In this document: positions 56,792-64,000 of the stretch, in pieces | How positions within the stretch are numbered: position 1 is the first letter of the stretch | How the letters are laid out: each line of letters begins with the position of its first letter | Assembly: GCA_026929865.2 (NCBI GenBank) | Contig: CM049417.1 | Coordinates: 21,701,501-21,765,500 of the forward strand | Reading direction: 5' to 3' | Source of the DNA: Hyperoplus lanceolatus | Taxonomy: Eukaryota; Chordata; Actinopteri; Uranoscopiformes; Ammodytidae | DNA length: 64,000 bases | Made by a program: the position numbers and the translations under genes | The notes under the pieces: generated by a model | Databases searched by the model: none | Told to the model about the DNA's origin: nothing | Seen by the model: the letters and a program-made list of their open reading frames with translations, nothing else

Positions 56792-57410
56792 GACATGGAG
56801 CGTTGTAAAAGGTTGTTCCATAGAAAATGAATTTTTTACACTGTTTTTTCCAAGGGAATGTCTAGCCGTTTCCTAAAATACCAGCTGGAGACTCCAAAAG
56901 GACACTTTAGGTCCATAGCACATGAAATGTAACTGTGTAAAAAATGTATTTTCTATGGGTTATTGATCAAATTTGAACTGTGATTAGGAAAGGCTTCAGG
57001 CAGTTGGACACTTGTTTTGTTTTCAAAATTTAAAAACAAATTGACTTTGTTTTCTTCCAACATCTAGATTTTGGGGCTTTGCAGATATGCAAATTTACGC
57101 ATCATTAGTAAGATATTGATGATTTTTCATATTTATTTAAACATTTTCGAAAATACTGTAATACAAAAAGTTTTAGTTTTAATGTCAGTAATCAACTGGC
57201 AAAGTTTCATAATGATATATATAAGTTAAAAAAATTCCCCATTAGCCCATCCCCATTCACCCCCATTCACTTAAACTGTGGTTCTGATTTGCTATGTCGG
57301 CCCGCTGTAGCTTTCCAGCAGCTTGTTGACAAGGTTGTCCACCCAGGTTGTGATCGTGGAAGGTCCTAGATGTCATTTTTGGTGAACAACCTTTTACAAC
57401 GCTCCATGTC
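56792..57410. mobile_element. MITE with perfect 27-bp TIRs, 619 bp
   Basis: GACATGGAGCGTTGTAAAAG plus GTTGTTC at 56792-56818 is exactly inverted at 57384-57410. There is no coding frame. The target duplication is not clear. Confidence 0.85.
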
Positions 57411-58021
57411 CATAAAATCACTTTGCCCCCTGGGTGTCATACAAGTGTGATTAGATATTTCAACACAATTACAACGTTAGCATGTTTGTTTGACATTGCC
57501 TAAATAAACTGGTGTTTTGAAAATCTGAGTGCTACCTTGTACCTTTGGTTATTTATTCTTATTGGACTTTGTTTGAATAAAGTTGCTTCACTCAAAAGCC
57601 AACTAAAAAACGAAAAGCTAAGATACTTGATATGTGACGAGCACGTAAATAAATGAAATAAACATGCAATTGAATTAATGATTGAGAATACCATCAACAC
57701 AATGTAACTATCGTAACTGATGACGGGTAATCCATCAGAAACACTAGGTCTGTTAGCGTATGCAAGCTACAGAAAACACGTGCAGTTCTATAAATTATTT
57801 TGATTTCGTGTGTATAAACACGATACTTAATAGACTATAAAGCTATCAATATATTGCCGTGCAGCTCTTTGTCTTCTTCACACGAGGGAGCTTTCTCCGT
57901 GGCTGCAGCTCAGTGAGACGTGGGACCCATCCGTACATTAATCTGAAACAGTAGAAGAAGACACTCCTGTTTCATGTACTGAGCAATTACATCCGGGTCA
58001 CTGAGCTGTCAATCAAATAAT
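57411..58021. other. Spacer upstream of a probable promoter
   Basis: No domain-bearing frame. The sequence becomes more GC-rich near 57880 (GAGGGAGCTTTCTCCGTGGC). Confidence 0.4.
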
Positions 58022-58058
58022 AATTGGCCAATGGGGAAGCACCATGGACATATAAAGG
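58022..58058 (+). promoter_or_regulatory. CCAAT and TATA boxes
   Basis: ATTGGCCAAT at 58023-58032 is a palindromic CCAAT site. TATAAAGGG at 58051 is a good TATA box, with the two about 20 bp apart. Transcription would start near 58080. It faces the exons at 58781-59822. Confidence 0.55.
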
Positions 58059-58780
58059 GACGCTCCCTAGAATATGCTGTTTAGTTAAATTTACTTTCAT
58101 ATATATACTGTGTTCACAGAAACTTGGCTCAGATATTAGCCCCAGGGCCTTGGAAGACTCTAACTGTGGATGATCTAAGGGTTTATTTTTTTATATTATT
58201 TCAGAAATAAACCATCTGATTGTAACCATCTGATTCTACCTTCTACTAAAACATGTGTACTCTCCACACTACAGGGTGCACCCAGGCAAGGTTTTTCCAA
58301 CAACTGTGGGGTGTTTGTGTTGATGGTAAGAAAATGGCTATTTAGTATATTATGAACATGTTGTTTGGGGCAACTGGGGTGGTTTTTCTTTTCTAAAATA
58401 AATGGAGTTATTTTTATAAACATAAATATAAACCACTTCTCTTAATTTACAGTACGCAATGTACATTGTAATGGATGGAAGGTGGGACTTTGCTGAGGTA
58501 TGTTTACATAAGTGTATCATCAGTAGTGGAGGCAAGGTGTTTTTGTTACACTCTTGATTTTGTATGTGTTAACCCATTTGACTATTGTTTCTTTTGTCAG
58601 TCAAACATGATGCAAATACGGTGATGGTGGTGCCTTGTTCTGTTGAAGAACTTCTCCATGCCGTAAGTGTCTATGATTGGGTTTAATGTCTCCTTTACAG
58701 TTCAGAAAATAATTTGCTTCACTGTAACGAACTTGCCGGAATTTATTGAAATGTGTAATGTATGCCATTTACTCACAAAG

Positions 58781-59822
58781 GTCTGCAGAGGAGCTTTCAG
58801 AAAGCAGGAAGAGAAGACGGGAGGGAAAAAAGCTACAGGTACGTGTCATATACTGTAATGTGTGATTTTGTCTTAGAGCAATTGTGAAAGACTTCTTACC
58901 ATCCTCCCACCACTAATACATTTCAGGATAAAGATGTCTCCACAAAAAAGGCTAGAGTTGCTCTAACAGCATCCAGTTCTGAAGGATCAGGTAATGTATA
59001 GACTGTTAATCTAGGTGAATCCATGTATGCCTACACATATTCCGAGTATTTGTGAGATCTGATTGATTCTATTAGGCTTCTACTTCCAAATTAAGTTGTT
59101 CACATATCTCCATCAATATACAAGTTATAGCCTACTCCATGGCTGATCTATTGCACTACTAGGGCCTACTTTTATTATTCCATTGAATTAGCCTACTCAA
59201 TATTACAGACAACAATCTTGTTTTATTTCCAGACAAAACTGAAGACCAGGAACTGGAACCTGGGAACCTGGTATGTAATATGTTGGAGGTTGTATGTATA
59301 GCCAGATTAAATAGTTCTGATGACTAGCTGTATAGTGTTGTTTAATCTCTGAAATCTCATCAGTAGTAGTAGTAGCCTTTGTATCCAAACCATTTTGTGG
59401 TTTGGGGAAAGTTCGGTGTCAATTATTGTGTTTATTTGTCAAGTACATCTTTCTTCTTCAAGGAAGATGATGTTGTCCTGAAGGACACAATTCAGACAGC
59501 AGCATGGTGCCAGTTGCAGTGCTTCAAGGACAGCGTTTCTCTCCCAGAGGTCATTGGGATGGAAGGTTGGGAGCAGGAGGCAGCATCAACACAGCGCAAA
59601 TCCAATGACGGCGAGGACGACGAAGAAACTCATCAAAAAAATGAGCCATTCCTATTCTCATTCAGATCACATACTGATTATGAACTGTTCTGTTTGGAGA
59701 TGATGGACAGGAGAAACCTGAAGGTGTTTGCCAGTTTTGAGTACCGGCAGGGCCGCCCACAAGGGGTAGAAAGTGGGAAGGCTTTTCTAGGGGCCCATGG
59801 TCTTCGGAAGCCAAGAACCTAA
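58781..59822 (+). CDS. Small spliced gene of unknown function (3' exons)
   Basis: Four exons join in frame: 58781-58838 (SAEELSESRKRRREGKKLQ), 58927-58990 (DKDVSTKKARVALTASSSEG), 59233-59270 (DKTEDQELEPGNL) and 59463-59822 (EDDVVLKDTIQTAAWCQLQC ... GLRKPRT, TAA/TAACT stop region at 59822). All borders are GT/AG. The first part is basic with a likely nuclear localisation signal (RKRRREGKK) and the rest is acidic. The end has EPFLFSFRSHTDYELFCLEM. Possible earlier exons near 58452-58497 (MYIVMDGRWDFAE) and 58603-58662 (KHDANTVMVVPCSVEELLHA) do not fit in phase. I recognise no family. A nuclear role is only a guess. Confidence 0.5.
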
Positions 59823-61290
59823 CTAAGCTAAACTTTATTTTTAGATTTTTAGATATTCATGTCAATATCTATTCAAAGTTGGGTGTTTACACAGAGCCGG
59901 GCTCCGCTGAAGGCCATTTAAAAAGCAGCAGAAAAGCAGAAATGTTCAAAATGTTTCAGATTGAGCACAGCGGAGTGTAACTGTTTCAAACATAATCCAT
60001 CCTATAAACCCTTTGTGTGCCAAATGGTGACAAGATTGGGTTTTGATATTAAACAGTTTTGGCTGGATTATATTTCCTGAGTCTTTCCTGCTCACGGAAA
60101 ACACATGTAGGCCCTCCTGCTACTTGTGTCTGGGTGTCGTTCTGAAACGTATTTGGACCCCATGAAAAAACAGGTTGGGTACCTTTTGTAGTTCTTCTAC
60201 ATTAGTTACTCTGTAATTTTCCTGAGTCTACAAACAGGTTTAAATTCTCTCTCCACAAAGAATTTCCCTTTGGGGACTATACCTTCTAAAGGCTTTGACA
60301 TAAGTCTTCAGGTTGACACGACCAGCCAAGTCTGACCAGTTTTTCAGAAACCTGGCCAATTGACCAACCAGCCGGGCCAGACCACAATGAAGCTGACGAG
60401 CAGCATCATCCTGTTTTAATTATTGCCGTAACCACCAAGGTCCTGCTTTCTGTATTGTTTCTAAAACTTTAAAATTTAAATAGACCTAAAAAAGTTCTTA
60501 ATGCAAAGAAAGACACAAGGCACAAAGAAGTTGGAAATAATTGAAGGAACAGATTTGAGTTCAAAGATTAAGAACTTTTTTTGTAATGTTTTCAGTGCTT
60601 TTGCAGTGATGAGAGGAGAATGAACTAAGCCTAAATGTTGCAACCAAACATAGGCCAACTCTATAGTTTTGATGGCAGGTTGGTTTGGTTATTCATGTAG
60701 AGAACCGCCTTTTTTTCATTTGTGTATGAAGAATTTGTTGTTGATGTTGTTTTTTAAGTGTTATTTATTTCAACAATACCACCAACATGTGTCAAATGAT
60801 TTAATGTCATGTGCAGAAATACAAAAAAGTGCAATATTTGGTGCAGTCAATTAGTGTAAATGTATCTTACCAGAAACTAGTAGCATAGAAAACGTGCAAA
60901 TTGTGAAAAAACTGTTTGCTTTAGTGAATACTAAAGAAGAACAATGTCTCTGTGTGAACTGATTATTTTGTAGAGATCTGTTGATCTGTTAAACAATTGT
61001 GTGAGTGTAAGGGAATCAAAATATTGGTATGTTGGGCTAAGTCAGAAATGTGCTACTATTTTAAAATATTAATGAGCCCTTGCTCTCCCAACTGTCCCTG
61101 CAAATCCCTGGTTAATAAGATAGTTAGTCTCTCTACAAATACATGTATGTTTATTGAGGGATTAGCACACTCACACTCATTGTTGATAGGAGTAATGGGT
61201 AGGGGCCCATTGACTGGAGGTTTTCAGGGGCACAGTCATTTGTGTGGGCAGGCCTGAGTACCGGTAGACAGTTTGTTCTTGTTCTACTCA
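59823..61290 (+). other. Presumed long 3' UTR and flank
   Basis: AT-rich with no domain-bearing frames. The first good AATAAA follows at about 61369. Confidence 0.4.
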
Positions 61291-61605
61291 TTATTGATGC
61301 ATTATCTTTTATGTAAATAGTTTACGATTTATTTTTTTGTAGTTGATATTTTTAAATTGTTCTGTTAAATAAAAATACTGTTGTTCCTGTGGTTAGTGTA
61401 ACTTAATGTACTTCACACATGTAGCTTTGCATTATGTCTATTGAGGTACATTTTTATTGATGCATCATCTTTTATGTAAATAGTTTACAATCTATTTTTT
61501 TGTAGTTATTTAATTGTTTTGTTGAATAAAAAGACTTGTTCCTGTGGTTGGTGTACCTTGATGTACTTCACACATGTAGCTTTGCATTATGTCTATTGAG
61601 GTATA
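61291..61605 (+). repeat. Tandem duplication (163 bp) with a poly-A signal in each unit
   Basis: TTATTGATGCATTATCTTTT starts unit 1 at 61291, and TTATTGATGCATCATCTTTT starts unit 2 at 61454. Each ends TTGCATTATGTCTATTGAGG and holds AATAAA followed by TTGTTCCTGTGGTT. Unit 2 lacks about 12 bp. Confidence 0.85.
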
Positions 61606-62240
61606 TATTTTTTTGTTTAGCTTAGATGCCCTCAACTTCGTTATTCCACACATTACATATGTTAAGGCCATACCTTGGGGTCACAGTCTTCATAGTTCCC
61701 CAAATCTTATTGTGACTCTTACTTAGTTCATAGGCAGCTGGGCCTGCAACTCAGAAAATGTACAGGAGTTCTCTTAAGTACATATATACTTGCTTTTGTA
61801 AGTATAGATCTCATGCCGGCCCCCTTAATGTCTCCTCCCCCTCAGCGTCCGTCTGCTGGCTGCAGCCAGGGGCTTCTCATTTTGTCGGTGTAATCCAAAA
61901 ATTTATCATCGGTAAGAAATATTCACCATATTCACCATATCGATGTTCAAAAAGGTTTTAAAAAGTCTGACGTAGCAGTTTATGACGGTTATGCCGTAGC
62001 AGTTGGATGTGGATGTCCTTCACGCTGTAATATAATAATATTATTATTATAATTATATTAATGAAATAAATATTAATGAATCATGAAAAAATTTCCACCT
62101 TATCGATGTCTACAAAACGTTTAAAAAAGAAATTGCATAAAACCAACCGACGTAGACGGTTATGACGTAGCAGTTGGATGTGGATGTCCATGTCCTACAG
62201 GCTGCAGCCAGCCTAATGTCTGGCTGCAGAGACATTATAG
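61606..62240. other. Repeat-like sequence with duplicated AGCAGTTGGATGTGGATGTC
   Basis: The block containing CGGTTATG and AGCAGTTGGATGTGGATGTC occurs at about 61985-62018 and 62155-62190. TGGCTGCAGCCAG-like motifs recur at 61858, 62200 and 62220. Confidence 0.5.
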
Positions 62241-62334
62241 TAAATTTCCGCTGTGGCGCCAAACGGTGGGTCCCAAACTAACGGGTTCTAAAGGAACGGG
62301 TGCCAAACGTGCAGGTCTCCGGCGCTGCAGCCAG
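62241..62334 (-). repeat. Right copy of the 94-bp inverted repeat pair
   Basis: It ends GTCTCCGGCGCTGCAGCCAG and mirrors 52384-52477. The two lie about 9.8 kb apart. Confidence 0.9.
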
Positions 62335-62865
62335 GTAGGATTGGGCCCCACTGCCGAAACTAAAGTGTGCGCTGTGCACGCGCATGCTTGCGCAACATCT
62401 CCCCTGTCCTCTACTACACAGCAGCAGGGCCATCACGGCTGGGCCCCACCGAGCGGAACAGACGAGACGGAGCAACAAACTTTTTCACACACACAACTAC
62501 TACACTACAAAAAGACAATTGCGTTCATCAAATTAAAACTGCGGACATGTAATTAATAATTAATCTATTGAAAATTTTTGACAAAATAAATAAATAAATA
62601 AAATTAAGTTTATAATCCTGCCCTGCACGGCAGCGCCCTCTGGTGGGGCCGTGCCCCACTGGCCCCTAATGCAAAGACGCCACTGGTAATGGTAACCACA
62701 TTGGTGAAATATATTTCGTGAAACATTGAAACCTGATTTAAATGTTGCTTTTCCCCTCCAGATTTGCCTGTATATTGTATCGACATCTTACCACAGCACG
62801 CACACTGCACCACGACATTGCACCACATAACACACACATTACAACACCAACAGTTCTTTTAAGAA

Positions 62866-62903
62866 CTCCTTTCTGTCTGTCTGTCTGTCTGACTGACTGT
62901 CTA

Positions 62904-62937
<34 letters not shown>

Positions 62938-62962
62938 AGTCTGACTGACTGACTGACTGTCA
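62866..62962. repeat. (TCTG)n/(ACTG)n microsatellite
   Basis: An imperfect CTGT tetranucleotide array with GACT and CTAT variants. Confidence 0.95.
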
Positions 62963-64000
62963 GTGTCCTGATTTTCTCTGGTCAGGTAGGTTCACTGCAA
63001 TGCTTAAAAAAAAATCATATTTCATATCCAGATTTATAAAAACAGTAACTAATGCGCTATATTTGTGTGTGTTTCTACTGTAGTATTTCGTTATGACACA
63101 TTTTAAGATTACTGTAGTGTATTATGATACTATACATTTTATATTAAGGCTTATACTGCTACAGAGCAGGACAAAGACAATGCCTCATCTGGCATGGGGC
63201 AAAGTCAGGGATGTCAGCAGCCTGAGTGAGGAAACCCTCAAGGCTGACCTGTAGATCATTCAAATTTCACACAAAGGTGACTGTCTTGTGAGTTAATCAA
63301 AGACAGTCTGGCTAAGAGTTAACAGTAGTTTATTGACCCTGGCCATCATCATCATCATCATCATCAGCATTGTCTTAAAAGTTACTGAATCAGACTTCTT
63401 GGCCAACGTGACATATCGCCTCCAGGTGATGATTAGACTCAGATGTCCTCTAGGGGCCAGAGGACAACCTCTGTCTCAGTAGGGTGGAGTTAGTTAGGCT
63501 ACACTAATTAGGTGTTAGGAGGAGCAGGGCGTACTGTCCTAAGAACCAATCAGATCACTTAGTTAAAACCAGCCACAATGCGGGAAAAGTTAGGTCTCAA
63601 ACTAAGGAACTCTTCATAGCTTTTTGTTGCATTAACCTCTATTCGTTTTTGGCTACCAACACTTTAACTTCTCATTGGCTTCGTTTTGACTGCAGGATGA
63701 GTTTTGTTGTTTTAATAAAGAATTGTTCCAGAGACCTCCTCATCTGCCTCAAACTGCGTCTTCTTTCATCAACCCACCACCAACGCCGTTTTTCTGAGTA
63801 AAAGCCGAAAATATACGGCACCACCCTAGAGTATGTCAGAGAAATAAAGAAGGTAATCAATAAATCATTCACTGGAATTAGAGTATGATAAGGCATAATA
63901 ACAGGATTCCAATATCAACATCTAATGCATGGCCTTACTCTTTGCATAGTGCATTACATTTTGAAATTGGAATTCTGCGTTGACAATGGTCAAAATAAAT
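62963..64000. other. Unassigned right end
   Basis: There is a (CAT)n run at about 63346-63366. From about 63500 to 63860 it resembles a long terminal repeat end (TTTTAATAAAGAATTGTTCC then a C-rich tail), but I cannot find matching ends. Confidence 0.3.

Noticed and set aside
63500..63860. Solo LTR of a retroelement
   Set aside because: AATAAA and a C-rich tail are suggestive, but I found no TG...CA ends, duplication or partner.

Overview
The window looks like teleost fish genomic DNA. The genes have GT/AG introns, (AC)n, (ATT)n and (TCTG)n microsatellites are common, and several transposon families typical of fish are nested in one another: L2-type, Rex1/Babar-like and R2/R4-like LINEs, a DIRS-type tyrosine-recombinase retrotransposon, hAT elements, Tc1/mariner-like elements and a KDZ/Zisupton-like transposase gene. 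There are no operons, no CRISPR array and no prokaryotic features. Everything below was read by eye, so family names are inferred from motifs.

Layout. 1-3753 (+): the 3' part of a multi-exon mucin-like cell-surface gene with Thr/Ser-rich exons, SEA-like modules and a GPI-type tail. A 901-bp tandem duplication inside it repeats three exons. 5.0-21.7 kb: a transposon mosaic. It holds a LINE 3' fragment, then Tc1/mariner-like copies arranged head to head. One related element is split by an L2 LINE (9014-12637) and another by a DIRS element (13573-18888). Sister copies in the window show both empty sites. 21.8-26.8 kb: a repeat unit with an intron next to its own spliced copy, an (AC)n tract, and a 1,059-bp hAT-type element with a perfect 8-bp target duplication.

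27.3-43.3 kb (-): the main feature, a gene of about 22 exons running right to left. Its product order is C2H2 fingers with a proline-rich minisatellite, cysteine cluster and SWIM finger, second cysteine cluster, SAP-like motif, KDZ-type transposase core, then a Ulp1/C48-like cysteine protease. Most neighbouring exons join in frame. Later insertions have invaded it: a 5.7-kb near-perfect palindrome in a 3' intron, a Rex1-like LINE in the middle of a coding exon, a TA-flanked MITE at an exon edge, and a Tc1-like fragment upstream.

43.8-52.4 kb: a second copy of the 22-kb repeat unit carrying a TTAA-flanked MITE, tandem tRNA-like SINE copies, and an almost open LINE with a restriction-like endonuclease (47014-49671, -). 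52.4-62.3 kb: 94-bp inverted repeats about 9.8 kb apart enclose a complete 2,750-bp hAT element (8-bp duplication, BED finger, one premature TGA), a zinc-finger exon, a 27-bp-TIR MITE, and a small spliced plus-strand gene of unknown function (58781-59822) with CCAAT and TATA boxes upstream. 62.3-64.0 kb: simple repeats and unassigned sequence.
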